This document shows positions 1 to 8,249 of a DNA stretch of 64,000 nt, one piece after another. The stretch comes from Streptomyces finlayi. GTDB lineage: Bacteria > Actinomycetota > Actinomycetes > Streptomycetales > Streptomycetaceae. The first letter of the stretch is position 1, and the number at the start of each line of letters is the position of its first letter. The notes under the pieces were generated by a model that was not told where the DNA came from, did no database searches, and saw only the letters and a program-made list of their open reading frames with translations. The position numbers were made by a program, and so were the translations under genes. The DNA is taken from positions 62,001-126,000 of the forward strand of contig NZ_CP045702.1 in NCBI RefSeq assembly GCF_014216315.1. The letters are read 5' to 3'.

Positions 1-16
1 TCAGTGAGCTACTTTT

Positions 17-55
17 TCACTTGCCAGGGCAAGTGAATGTTCTTGCCGAGGCAAG
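17..55. promoter_or_regulatory. Pair of palindromic operators, 22 bp apart
   Basis: Two palindromes share the core CTTGCC-NN-GGCAAG. The first is TCACTTGCCAGGGCAAGTGA (17-36) and the second is CTTGCCGAGGCAAG (42-55). Their centres are 22 bp apart, about two helical turns, so two dimers could bind the same face of the DNA. The symmetry suits a MarR-type winged-helix regulator. No regulator gene is visible, and it may lie left of the window edge. The palindromes overlap the first ATG of the dioxygenase reading frame, so either that ATG is not the real start or the repressor acts at the very 5' end of the gene. Confidence 0.7.
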
Positions 56-969
56 TGAAGGAGCTGATTTCGACGACCACCACTCGCAGCCCGGCCGCAC
101 CGAACGGCCTGACTTCCGCCTTCCCGTCGCGCACACCAGCCGCGGCATACGACGACCTCCTTGCCCGGGTCCTGCCACAGGCGCACGAGCGACGGGTGTG
201 GCATCCCTCCGACGGGCCCTTGCCCAGCCTCTTCGTCAGCCACGGGGCCCCGTTCACCCTCGACGATTCGCAGTGGCTCGGGGACCTCTTCGACTGGGCC
301 CAGTCGATTCCCAGACCCCGGGCCGTCGTGGTCATCTCGGCCCACTGGGAACGGGCACCGGCCGCGATATCCGGAGCCGCGGCCGGTACCCCGCTCTCCT
401 ACGATTTCAGCGGCTTCCACCCCCGCTACAAAACCCTTCCCTACGCGACCCCGGACGCCACCGACCTGGCTCGGCGACTCACGGGGCTGCTGGGCCGGAC
501 GCCGGTGCACGAGTTCGCCGACCGCGGCCTCGACCACGGCGCCTTCATCCCGCTCATGGCCATGTATCCCGCGGCCGACGTCCCGGTCGTGCAGTTGTCG
601 ATGCCGAGCCTCGACCCCAGCGCTCTGTTCGAGCTGGGGGCACGCCTGCGGCCCCTGCGCGAGGAAGGCATCCTCGTTCTCGGCTCGGGCTTCATGACGC
701 ACAGCTTCGCTGTCTTGCGCCGGCCGGAACTCGCCGCCGAGACCACGGCATTCGACGAATGGGCCGTTGCCGCCCTCGCCCGGGGCGACGTCGACTCCCT
801 CGCCGACTACCGCAACAAGGCACCCGGCGCCGCGGTCGCCCATCCGACGGCCGACCACTTCGTCCCGTTGCTGCTCACCGTCGGCGCCGCCGATGACCCC
901 AGCAGCGCCGTGAGCGCCATCGACCGCATGGTGATGGGCAACTCCACCCGGTCGGTGCAGCTGACCTGA
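37..969 (+). CDS. DODA-type class III extradiol ring-cleavage dioxygenase
   Basis: The 310-residue reading frame carries the marks of the LigB/4,5-DOPA dioxygenase family: LFVSHGAP near residue 68, VISAHWE near 105, GLDHGAFIPL near 165 and GSGFMTH near 220, which supply the histidines for the non-haem metal. Family members open extradiol catechol rings in the cytoplasm using O2. They are usually about 260 residues, so the first 50-60 residues, which look unlike the family, may not be translated; a ribosome-binding-like GAAGG sits at 57-61, downstream of the first ATG. The gene precedes a quinone oxidoreductase by 80 bp in the same direction, suggesting joint handling of aromatic or quinone compounds. 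The family is clear, the substrate unknown and the start uncertain. Confidence 0.85.
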   Translation: MFLPRQVKELISTTTTRSPAAPNGLTSAFPSRTPAAAYDDLLARVLPQAHERRVWHPSDGPLPSLFVSHGAPFTLDDSQWLGDLFDWAQSIPRPRAVVVISAHWERAPAAISGAAAGTPLSYDFSGFHPRYKTLPYATPDATDLARRLTGLLGRTPVHEFADRGLDHGAFIPLMAMYPAADVPVVQLSMPSLDPSALFELGARLRPLREEGILVLGSGFMTHSFAVLRRPELAAETTAFDEWAVAALARGDVDSLADYRNKAPGAAVAHPTADHFVPLLLTVGAADDPSSAVSAIDRMVMGNSTRSVQLT

Positions 970-1049
970 GTGTCCCGACGTGCATCACCTTCCCGCCCGA
1001 TCACCTCATCCGTTGACGACGACATCGATACACCCTGGAGGAAAGTGCC

Positions 1050-2033
1050 ATGAAGGCAATGCGTTTCCACGAGTTCGGCAGCAGCGAGGTCTTGCGCTAC
1101 GAGGACGTCGACCGTCCGGTCCCCGGCAGCGGCCAGGTGCTGGTAAGGGTGGCCGCCACGTCGTTCAACCCGGTCGATGACCACATCCGCTCCGGCGCCC
1201 TGGCAGAGATGATCCCGATAGCCCTCCCGTACGTACCGGGGATCGACCTGGCCGGCACCGTCGCCGGACTCGGCGCGGACGTGACCGGCCTGGAGATCGG
1301 CGACCGGGTCGTGGCGATGCTGCCCCTCGACTCCGCCGGCGGGGCCGCCGAGTACGTGCTCGCCCCGGCCGAGTCCCTGGCCCCGGCGCCCCGGACGACG
1401 GAGCTGGTCGATGCCGCGGCGCTGCCGCTGACCGGCCTGGCGGCCTGGCAGACGGCGTTCGAGCTCGCCGAGCTGAAGCCCGGTCAGACCGTCCTGGTCA
1501 ACGGGGCGGGGGGCGCGGTCGGCAGCCTCGTGGTGCAGCTCGCCCTCGACGCGGGGGCGCACGTGACCGCAGTGGACGCGCCGCAGCACGCGGACCGCCT
1601 TCGGGGCTACGGCGCGGACCGGGTCGTCGGCCCCCTCGCCCTCGCCGCGGGCCCGGCCGCCGTGGGCGGCCCGTTCCAGGTCGTGGTGAACCATGTGCGC
1701 GTGTCCCCGGAGGAACTCTCCCAGTTGACGGACTACGTCGCCGACGGCGGGGTCGCCGCCAGCACAGCCGGCCCCATTCCCGAGGACCCCGCCCGGGGGG
1801 TGCGCAGCGCGAGCCTGTGGGTCCGCAGCGACGGAGCCCAGCTGGCCGAGCTGGTCGCCAAGGTGGATGCCGGCAAGCTCCGGGTACACGTCGCGGCCCA
1901 CCGCCCGGTGGCCGAGCTGGCCGCCGTGCATGAGGACGCCGGCGCCGGGCGGCTCTCCGGCAAGACGGTCCTGCTCAACACCGTTGCGTTTACGTCCGCG
2001 AGCGGCTCGCAAGTCCGTGCTCGAAGAACGTGA
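1050..2033 (+). CDS. Zinc-independent MDR quinone oxidoreductase, 3' end altered by IS insertion
   Basis: This is a medium-chain dehydrogenase/reductase of the NADPH:quinone reductase type. It has the N-terminal GroES-like fold (GIDLAGTVAGLG near residue 65) and the nucleotide-binding VNGAGGAVGSLVVQLA near 150. No catalytic-zinc cysteine pattern is present. GGAGG at 1038-1042 sets the ATG start. The IS4-family element at 1976-3510 entered the last codons. Removing it and one copy of the 10-bp duplication restores the ending GKTVLLAP and a stop at 3528-3530. The present frame instead reads into the element and ends 14 codons later at 2033. Only the last two native residues are replaced, so the enzyme may still work, but its original hairpin terminator now lies 1.5 kb away. 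It probably shares a transcript with the upstream dioxygenase. Confidence 0.85.
   Translation: MKAMRFHEFGSSEVLRYEDVDRPVPGSGQVLVRVAATSFNPVDDHIRSGALAEMIPIALPYVPGIDLAGTVAGLGADVTGLEIGDRVVAMLPLDSAGGAAEYVLAPAESLAPAPRTTELVDAAALPLTGLAAWQTAFELAELKPGQTVLVNGAGGAVGSLVVQLALDAGAHVTAVDAPQHADRLRGYGADRVVGPLALAAGPAAVGGPFQVVVNHVRVSPEELSQLTDYVADGGVAASTAGPIPEDPARGVRSASLWVRSDGAQLAELVAKVDAGKLRVHVAAHRPVAELAAVHEDAGAGRLSGKTVLLNTVAFTSASGSQVRARRT
1966..1975. repeat. Target-site duplication, left copy
   Basis: CGGTCCTGCT directly precedes the left inverted repeat of the IS element and recurs exactly at 3511-3520 after the right inverted repeat. Ten base pairs is a usual duplication length for IS4-family elements. Both copies derive from the 3' end of the quinone oxidoreductase gene. 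Confidence 0.9.
1976..1991. repeat. Left terminal inverted repeat of the IS4-family element
   Basis: CAACACCGTTGCGTTT matches the complement of the right end at 15 of 16 positions. The transposase stop codon TAA (complement of 1990-1992) overlaps it. Confidence 0.85.
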
Positions 2034-3432
2034 CAGTGGTGTGGACGGTGTAGTTCTGGCTGGTCGTGGGGTGTTGTCCGGCGTTCGGGCCGTACTTGCT
2101 GGTGGGGTTCTTTCGGGTGCGGGCCTTGACGCGGTGCCGGTGGCGGGCGGGGTGCAGGGCGTCGAGGACGGCCCGGCCGATGGTGCCGACGAGGTCGGCG
2201 GGTCCCGTCGGGGGCAGGATCGCGGTCGCGGTGGTCACGGTGTCGCCGGCGGTGGTCTGCAGGACGGTGAAGCTGATGCGGTCCATGTCCAGGCCGGGCC
2301 GGGTGCAGGCGGTGTCGGAAGCGGCACGGATCAGGGCCTGGTAGGTGGTGAGCAGGGCGTAGACCTCCTGGTCGAGGCCGGTCAGGCTGCGGGAGCGCAG
2401 GACACGGCCGTCCAGCATCGTTGCCTTGATCGAGAAGTACGTCGTCTCCGACTGCCACCGCTCGTGGTAGAGATCCACGAGCCTGGCAGCTGGGTGGGCG
2501 GCCGGGTCGAGGAGAGTGGTGAGCAGGCGCCACTGCTCGGTGCGGACGGTGCCATCGGCCAGGGTCACGGTGACGGACGCCTCGATGACGCGGACGGTCA
2601 GCATGACGGGCAGGACGCCGTAGCCGATCCGGGCCAGGTAGGAGCCGTCGTCCAGGTGCCGGAAGGGGGTGGGTATGCGGCGGGCGGAGGAGCGCACCAG
2701 GAACTGGGCGCCGGTGGCCTGGACGTCCCGGGCGAACTCGTTCGCGTCGAAGCCGGCATCGGCCAGCAGGAGCATCGTGCGGTCCAGCACACTCAACAGG
2801 CGTCCCGCGTAGGTGAGTTCGCCGTCACTCTCGGGGCCGAACGCGGCGGCCAGCACGGCACGGGTGCCACACTCGACCAGGACCACGAGTCGTAGCAGCG
2901 GGTAGCCGAACTCCACGCTCTCGCCCGCCCGCTTGGGATAGCGCCAGGTGAGCGCCTCCTCATCGGGCACGTGCAGCAAGGTGCCGTCCACGGCCACGGT
3001 CCGAAGCCCCCGATAGAACGAGCCGGCCTGCCCGAGGTGGGCGACGGGTCCGGCGAGGATCTCGAACAGCCGCCGCAGCGGTGCCGCTCCTATCCGCCGT
3101 CGGGCCCGGGACAGCGAGGAGACCGCCGGACGCACCAACGGCAGTCCCTCCAGCCCCGCCGTCAGCTTGCCCCACACGCCCCGATAGGAACAGTCCTCGA
3201 ACAGGGCCAGCGCGAGGACGAAATAGACCACCACCCGGGACGGCAGCAGCCGCAGCCGCTTCTCACGTGACCCTGTCTCATCGATCACCGCGTCCACCAG
3301 TACGAAGTCCACGATCTGGGTCAGCTCGCCCAAGTGGCCGGGCGCGTACACACCCCCGGCCGCCTCGACCGTGCGCGTGATGACAGACTTCTCCTGCAAC
3401 GGGACTCCCGATGATCTTCTTGCTCGACACAA
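1990..3432 (-). CDS. IS4-family DDE transposase
   Basis: The 480-residue protein shows the RNase H-like DDE layout: first Asp in VAVDG (about 149), second Asp in LLLADAGFD (about 225), and the IS4 signature Y-x2-R-x3-E-x6-K at about 322-336 (YHERWQSETTYFSIK). This enzyme cuts and rejoins the ends of the element. The N-terminal region (residues 15-130) resembles the usual IS4 helical start. The first codon assigned is TTG, and translation could also begin a little downstream. The gene fills the element and has no partner. Confidence 0.93.
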   Translation of the reverse strand: MCRARRSSGVPLQEKSVITRTVEAAGGVYAPGHLGELTQIVDFVLVDAVIDETGSREKRLRLLPSRVVVYFVLALALFEDCSYRGVWGKLTAGLEGLPLVRPAVSSLSRARRRIGAAPLRRLFEILAGPVAHLGQAGSFYRGLRTVAVDGTLLHVPDEEALTWRYPKRAGESVEFGYPLLRLVVLVECGTRAVLAAAFGPESDGELTYAGRLLSVLDRTMLLLADAGFDANEFARDVQATGAQFLVRSSARRIPTPFRHLDDGSYLARIGYGVLPVMLTVRVIEASVTVTLADGTVRTEQWRLLTTLLDPAAHPAARLVDLYHERWQSETTYFSIKATMLDGRVLRSRSLTGLDQEVYALLTTYQALIRAASDTACTRPGLDMDRISFTVLQTTAGDTVTTATAILPPTGPADLVGTIGRAVLDALHPARHRHRVKARTRKNPTSKYGPNAGQHPTTSQNYTVHTTVTFFEHGLASRSRT

Positions 3433-3494
3433 GCTGATCTATCAGGACGTCCCGTTGCGTCATTCAACAGGGCTTGACCTGCGACTCAAAACCC

Positions 3495-3510
3495 AAACGC
3501 AACGGCGTTG
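3495..3510. repeat. Right terminal inverted repeat of the IS4-family element
   Basis: AAACGCAACGGCGTTG is the complement of CAACGCCGTTGCGTTT and pairs with 1976-1991 with one mismatch. Confidence 0.85.
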
Positions 3511-3520
3511 CGGTCCTGCT
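3511..3520. repeat. Target-site duplication, right copy
   Basis: CGGTCCTGCT is identical to 1966-1975. It is followed by CGCTCCCTGA, which holds the original last codons and stop of the quinone oxidoreductase gene. Confidence 0.9.
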
Positions 3521-3547
3521 CGCTCCCTGATCACCTGACGCACCACA

Positions 3548-3590
3548 CCGGGCCGCCCGCCGTTCGCTCTCCCGCCGGTGGGCGGCCCGG
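3548..3590 (+). terminator. Hairpin terminator orphaned from the oxidoreductase gene
   Basis: CCGGGCCGCCCGCC (3548-3561) pairs with GGTGGGCGGCCCGG (3577-3590), 13 of 14 positions, with a 15-nt loop. It starts 18 nt after the reconstructed original stop codon, so it was the terminator of the gene now interrupted by the IS. There is no T-run, as is common in Streptomyces. Confidence 0.7.
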
Positions 3591-4575
3591 AAGTCCGACG
3601 GCGGGCCGCACCCGCGCCCAGTCGGCAAACAGCCATGCCGGGTACGGGGGCCTGGACCCCCGTATCGAGGCCCTGAAAAAGATAAGGGGCAGGTGAACGC
3701 CCGTTCGTGCCTGCCTCGGGGAGTGTCGGCGGCCAGCAGGGCGGGTTCGAGCCCGTCGCACACGGCCGCGCGGGAGGTGGCGGGCAGGACAGGGGTTACG
3801 CAAGGGGGCGACTGCGCACCGGGCGATCCGGTCTTCGGCGAGATCGGGTCCCAAACGGGGCGGCGGGACGGACGCCACGCCCCTGACGCCCGGGGGCGGG
3901 AACACTCCACACCAGGAGTCGTGTTCCACTCCCGTCCGGCGAGGACACCTCCGCGGTGCCACGGGCCATCGTTCGGCACGGTCGGACAGGTTTCGCAGGC
4001 CGCGGCGGCGTCTGCCCCCGCCGCCCCTGGCCCCGATCCCGTTTCCGGCGACGGTCAGGGCCACCGGCCGGGACAGACCATGCTCTCCACTGGATGGGCC
4101 CGCACCATCACAGGCGCCTACTCTCCACCCCGGCGAACGTTCCCGGTCGGAGCAATACCCGTCACCTTCGGGCAGCGTGCGTCTACGGTGTTCTTCACGC
4201 GCGTTGGTTCGCTGCGCTCCTGCCCGTCGGCCGCGGGCACAGGCCGCGGTTAACGGGATCCGCGCTTTGCCGGCCGAGGCCGTCCGCGCGGCCGGACCAC
4301 GTGCGCGGGTGACCGGACCAGCAGTCGCCGTCTACAGTCTGGCTCCGACTCTCGCTCTGCTGCTCTCCGCCTGACTCCGCAGGGAACGGCGTGCGTGCGG
4401 AGCACCGGGCGTCAACGACGTGAATGTAAGAACTGTGCGAGTTCCGCTCCCGGACCGGATCCGCTCCCGGACCGGCCCGTGTACGCGGTCGGCCTCATAC
4501 GCGCTCCGGCATGCTCCCGGGGGCGTAGTGCCGGAGACTTCTGTATGAGGGCCTGCGTACCGCGCGCGGGCCGCG
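3591..4575. other. Non-coding stretch of about 1 kb with no supported gene
   Basis: Several overlapping open frames exist on both strands, but none resembles a known family and none has convincing codon-position bias with a ribosome-binding site. It may hold the promoter of the TerC-like gene. I looked for a manganese (yybP-ykoY) riboswitch, which often precedes TerC genes, and saw no convincing match. Confidence 0.5.
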
Positions 4576-4590
4576 GTGAGGGTGTTCGGT

Positions 4591-5922
4591 GTGCTTGAGG
4601 TCCCGCTCTGGCTGTGGGGGGCGTTCGCCGCGACGGTGGTGGTGGCGCTGGCGGTTGACCTGCTGTCCCACCGCACCGCGCACGTCATCGGATTCAGGGA
4701 GGCAGCCGCCTGGAGCGGCCTGTGGGTGAGTCTCGCCCTGATCTTCGGCGCGGTCGTCTTTCTCGTCCTGGGTACGGCTGCGGGCACCGAGTACACAACG
4801 GCGTGGCTGTTGGAGAAGAGCCTGTCTGTCGACAACCTGTTCGTCTTCGCCGTGATCTTTGCGTACTTCAAAGTGCCACGCGCCTACCAGCACCGCGTGC
4901 TGTTCTTCGGCGTCATCGGCGCCCTGGTCTTCCGAGGGATCTTCCTCACCCTCGGCGTGGCCGTCGTCAGCCGCTTCACCGCGGTGCTGTTCGCCTTTGC
5001 GGCGGTTCTCTTCTACAGCGCCTACAAGCTCTTCAAGGACGAGGAGGTGAGCTTCGACCCGGGCAGGAGTTTCGCAGTACGGATGCTTCGCAAGGCCATC
5101 CCGGTGCGTGACGAGTACGACGGGGCGAAGTTCTTCGTCAAGGAAGCCGGGATACGAATGGCGACTCCGCTGCTGGCGGTCGTCGCCGCGATCGAGGCCG
5201 CTGACCTGATCTTCGCCGTCGACAGTGTCCCGGCCGTTCTTGCGGTCAGTGACGACGCCTTCATCGTCTACACCAGCAATGCGTTCGCCATCCTTGGCCT
5301 GCGGGCCCTCTATTTCGTGCTCGCGGGACTCCTGGACCGCTTCCACAACCTGAGCAAGGGCCTGGCGATCATCCTCGCCTTCATCGGTGTCAAGCTCATC
5401 CTGCAGGCGTCCCACAAAATGATCAGCCCCAGCATCCCGGAGATCCCCTCACCGATCAGCCTCGCGGTCATTGTCGTCGTCCTGGCAGGTTCCGTGGTGC
5501 TCAGCCTCAGGAAACCCGTCCCGACCGGCACTCTGGAGCAGGCAGGCGAACTGAGTGAAACGCCCGGGATCACCGGGTCACCCAGTTCGCCGCCTGGGAG
5601 GGAAGGAGATACCGCTGAGCGCCCACTCGGCTCACCCGGCCCGGAGGCTGGAGCCCACCCGCACGCGGGCCGGCGAGGAAGCGGGGCACTTCCCGACGCA
5701 CCAGAACAGGCATATCGTAAAGACATGGTCAAAGTGAAACGTAAGCCTGAGGCGTATGTGTGCCCGACCTGCAAAAAGGCCGTACCGACGGCGGTTCACC
5801 GTCGTAAAACCCTCGGAATATTCGTTCCCGTTTGGGGCCCGGGCGCATGTCAAGACCGCGACTGTCCCGACTATCGCCTGGACCCCGAAGTCAAACCCGA
5901 CAAGCACTCATCGGCCTGGTAA
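4591..5922 (+). CDS. TerC-family integral membrane protein with a cysteine-containing C-terminal extension
   Basis: Hydrophobic segments span most of the first 320 residues. The TerC hallmarks are present: LLEKSLSVDNLFVFAVIF (about 70), KEAGIRMATPLLAVVAAIEAAD near 185 followed by IFAVDSVPAV, and YTSNAFAILGLRALYF near 230. The conserved acidic residues inside membrane helices suit metal-ion (probably manganese) export or tellurite resistance. GAGGG at 4578-4582 favours the GTG at 4591, though GTG codons at 4576 and 4582 are also in frame. After the usual end near residue 320 comes a low-complexity linker of about 70 residues and then a distinct 65-residue tail with CPTC and CQDRDC, which could bind zinc. 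The tail begins with an internal ATG at 5725 and could be a separate in-frame gene. Confidence 0.85.
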   Translation: MLEVPLWLWGAFAATVVVALAVDLLSHRTAHVIGFREAAAWSGLWVSLALIFGAVVFLVLGTAAGTEYTTAWLLEKSLSVDNLFVFAVIFAYFKVPRAYQHRVLFFGVIGALVFRGIFLTLGVAVVSRFTAVLFAFAAVLFYSAYKLFKDEEVSFDPGRSFAVRMLRKAIPVRDEYDGAKFFVKEAGIRMATPLLAVVAAIEAADLIFAVDSVPAVLAVSDDAFIVYTSNAFAILGLRALYFVLAGLLDRFHNLSKGLAIILAFIGVKLILQASHKMISPSIPEIPSPISLAVIVVVLAGSVVLSLRKPVPTGTLEQAGELSETPGITGSPSSPPGREGDTAERPLGSPGPEAGAHPHAGRRGSGALPDAPEQAYRKDMVKVKRKPEAYVCPTCKKAVPTAVHRRKTLGIFVPVWGPGACQDRDCPDYRLDPEVKPDKHSSAW

Positions 5923-6053
5923 GTGCCTTCTCCACATCGGCATGCCGATCATCCATGAACGCGCCGAGCACGCTTCATGCGGTCGGGCCTGCGCGCGTCA
6001 CCGTCCGGCTCGCACGACATGGCCCGGCCAAGCCTCTTCACCGGCCGTTCTCT

Positions 6054-7094
6054 TCAGTCCAGGTCGGACATGTCGAGCACGAAGCGGTAGCGGACATCGT
6101 TTCGCCGCAGGCGGTCGAGCGCCGTGTCCACCTGTGACGACGGGAGCACTTCGATGTCGGCCGCGATGTTGTTGTCGGCGCAGAACCGGAGCATCTCGGC
6201 TGTCGCCAGGCGGCCTCCGCTGCCCGCGGAGCTGAGCTTCTTGCGGCCGATGAGCAGGTCCATGGCCTCGACGGTGACGGGGCCCAGGTACCCGAGGAGG
6301 CTGAGAGTGCCGTCCATCGCCACCAGCTTCAGATACGGAGCGAGGTCGTGAGGGGCGGAGATGGTGTCGATGACGACGTCGAAGGTGTCGCGTGCCGCAG
6401 CCATCTGCCGGGGATCAGTGGAGACGATGAGGTCGTGAGCGCCGAGCTTGCGGGCGTCGTCGTGCTTGTCCTGGGTGCGGCTGATGACGGTCGTGGTGGC
6501 ACCGAGCGCCACGGCCATCTTGACCGCGAGGTGGCCCAGGCCGCCGAGCCCGGCCACCGCGACGCGACTGCCGGGGCCCGCGCCGAGGGAGCGCAGGGGT
6601 TCCCAGACGGTGACGCCGGCGCACATCAGCGGGGCGGCTGCGGCCGGGTCGAGGCCAGAAGGGAGCGGGTAGACGAACGCGTCACGCACGACGTACTCGC
6701 GCGAGTAGCCGCCCAGGGTGATCGCCCCGTCCTGCCGGTCGGTGCCGCCATAGGTCAGAGTCGGAAAGGAGTGACAGAAATTCTCCTGTCCGGCTTCGCA
6801 CATGGCGCACACGCCGCAGGAGTCGACGATGTTGCCCACCGCTACGCGGTCGCCGACCGAGAAGGTGGTCACCTCGGATCCGATCCCGGCCACCACGCCG
6901 GTGAATTCATGACCGGGCACCAGAGGCGCGTCGGTGTACTGGTCATAGGCGTGCAGGGCGTGCAGGTCGCTGTGGCACACACCGCAGTAGTCGACCTGTA
7001 CCGCGATGTCATCCGGGCGCAGGTCACGCCGCTCCAGCGAGGTGCGCCGCAGCGCTGCGGGACCGGCTGCCTGCCATCCAACGGTCGTTCGCAT
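6054..7094 (-). CDS. Zinc-dependent alcohol dehydrogenase
   Basis: The 346-residue protein carries the medium-chain alcohol dehydrogenase signature. It has the catalytic zinc ligands in CGVCHSDLH (about residue 37) and GHEFTGVV (about 60), the structural zinc cysteines in CGVCAMCEAGQENFC (about 95), and the nucleotide-binding AGLGGLGHLAVKMA (about 175). It oxidises alcohols or reduces aldehydes with NAD(P). GGAG lies 7 nt before the ATG. The gene diverges from a TetR regulator, and the 93-bp gap holds two copies of a shared operator-like sequence, so it is very likely the main target of that regulator. The substrate is unknown. Confidence 0.9.
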   Translation of the reverse strand: MRTTVGWQAAGPAALRRTSLERRDLRPDDIAVQVDYCGVCHSDLHALHAYDQYTDAPLVPGHEFTGVVAGIGSEVTTFSVGDRVAVGNIVDSCGVCAMCEAGQENFCHSFPTLTYGGTDRQDGAITLGGYSREYVVRDAFVYPLPSGLDPAAAAPLMCAGVTVWEPLRSLGAGPGSRVAVAGLGGLGHLAVKMAVALGATTTVISRTQDKHDDARKLGAHDLIVSTDPRQMAAARDTFDVVIDTISAPHDLAPYLKLVAMDGTLSLLGYLGPVTVEAMDLLIGRKKLSSAGSGGRLATAEMLRFCADNNIAADIEVLPSSQVDTALDRLRRNDVRYRFVLDMSDLD

Positions 7095-7109
7095 AGGTGA
7101 CTCCTTAAA

Positions 7110-7176
7110 CAGACTGTTCGGTCTGCCCAGCTTAGACACGACGGAGCGCCAAGGCAAACCAACTGTTCTGTTTGGT
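7110..7176. promoter_or_regulatory. Two TetR-type operator sites between divergent genes
   Basis: CAGACTGTTCGGTCTG (7110-7125) and ACCAACTGTTCTGTTTGGT (7158-7176) each have dyad symmetry and share the core ACTGTTCkGTyTG, starting 49 bp apart. One lies near each start codon of the divergent alcohol dehydrogenase and TetR genes. This is the usual arrangement for a repressor that controls both its target and itself. Confidence 0.7.
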
Positions 7177-7187
7177 AGAGTGCGGGC

Positions 7188-7796
7188 ATGCCGGAACACC
7201 CCCAGACCTCGCGAGGCGCCGCGACGTACCAGCGCATCCTGGACGCCGCCACCGAGGAATTCGCCCAGCACGGCATCGCCGGGGCGCGCATCGAACGCAT
7301 CGTGACCGCAGCGCGCACCAACAAGGCGCAGCTTTATGCCTACTTCGGTGACAAGGAACGGCTCTTCGACGCGATCTTCCTCAGCTCGCTGGAGCGCATC
7401 ACCAACGTCGTGCCCATCGACGCCGACGATCTCGCGGAATGGGCCGTGCGCCTCTACGACGAATACCTGCGCCGCCCCGACCTCATCCGGCTGGCGACCT
7501 GGACACGACTGGAGCGCCGGCCTGCCGGGCACCTCGTCGAGACCCACCAGCACTACGACGACCGCAAACTCAGGGCCATCGCCGAGGCCCAGGCCGCCGG
7601 GCGGATTCGCGCAGGTGACCCGTTCGACATCATGGCCATGGTCATCGCCATGTCCATGGCCTGGTCACCGGTCAGCAACGTGTATGCGGCCAGCAGCCAA
7701 GAACCCGATGCCGCACATGACCGGCGCCGCGCCCTGCTCCGTGACTGCGTCCAAAGCGTCACCGCGACCGGCAGAGGCGACGCATCACCCTCATGA
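7188..7796 (+). CDS. TetR-family transcriptional regulator
   Basis: The 202-residue protein has a TetR helix-turn-helix at residues 10-57 (ILDAATEEFAQHGIAGARI, then AQLYAYFGDKERLFDAIF). The C-terminal ligand domain matches the type found in regulators of oxidoreductase genes. It diverges from the alcohol dehydrogenase and probably represses it through the two operators in between. The ATG at 7188 has only a weak ribosome-binding site. Confidence 0.9.
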   Translation: MPEHPQTSRGAATYQRILDAATEEFAQHGIAGARIERIVTAARTNKAQLYAYFGDKERLFDAIFLSSLERITNVVPIDADDLAEWAVRLYDEYLRRPDLIRLATWTRLERRPAGHLVETHQHYDDRKLRAIAEAQAAGRIRAGDPFDIMAMVIAMSMAWSPVSNVYAASSQEPDAAHDRRRALLRDCVQSVTATGRGDASPS

Positions 7797-8190
7797 CTGC
7801 CGCCGAAGCCGCAGGGACGCTCCCGCAGGCTGCCTGTGCTCCGGCCAGGACCGGAGCACAGGTCTGGGCGGGGTCCCGACCGAAGCGGTTCCGCCAGGAA
7901 GACGCGCTGCCCGTCGACACGACGATCCCGGACGACTCGCGGTCCGCCTGATCGAAGCAGTCGGGTCGGAGAAGTCGACATGGGACCGGCACCTGGCACG
8001 ACACGCAGGTCTTCGGCTCGACAGGTTCCGGGCTCTGGTCAGCGATGACTTCTCCGTCAAGTCCAGCATGTCGAGCCGAGCGCGCCCAGGGACGCCGTCA
8101 TAGCGGCGCACCCTCGCCCGAACGGCGTCTGTCGGTACTGGATGCAAACACCGCCGCAGCCCCTCTTGCCTGCTCTATGGCACACCCCAT
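7797..8190. other. Intergenic stretch with no supported gene
   Basis: Open frames here lack recognisable family features. A GTCGGTAC element near 8127 is the complement of part of the operator-like sequence at 8195, so the 3' part may belong to the control region of the decayed TetR gene downstream. Confidence 0.4.
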
Positions 8191-8194
8191 AAGT

Positions 8195-8206
8195 TACCGA
8201 CAGGTA
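8195..8206. promoter_or_regulatory. TetR-type operator-like palindrome
   Basis: TACCGACAGGTA has TACC/GGTA symmetry. ACCGACAG or its complement recurs near 8127-8136 and 8223-8232. It lies 44 bp before the start of the decayed TetR gene and is probably its former autoregulatory site. Confidence 0.45.
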
Positions 8207-8249
8207 GCTCATTCGGCGGGCCGCCCTGTCGGTGTGAAGGTGGTGGTGG

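Larger units (their letters stand above)
1976..3510 (-). mobile_element. Complete IS4-family insertion sequence, 1,535 bp
   Basis: The element is bounded by 16-bp inverted repeats (CAACACCGTTGCGTTT at 1976-1991 and the complement of CAACGCCGTTGCGTTT at 3495-3510, one mismatch) and by the 10-bp direct duplication CGGTCCTGCT. It contains one transposase gene on the minus strand, whose stop codon touches the left inverted repeat. Identical duplications and an intact transposase suggest a fairly recent insertion. The host site is the 3' end of the quinone oxidoreductase gene. Confidence 0.92.

Noticed and set aside
3740..3765. A tRNA-like T-arm sequence (CGGGTTCGAGCCCG).
   Set aside because: No matching acceptor stem, D-arm or anticodon arm is found upstream.
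4330..4580. Possible manganese riboswitch before the TerC-like gene.
   Set aside because: The conserved yybP-ykoY core segments could not be matched convincingly.
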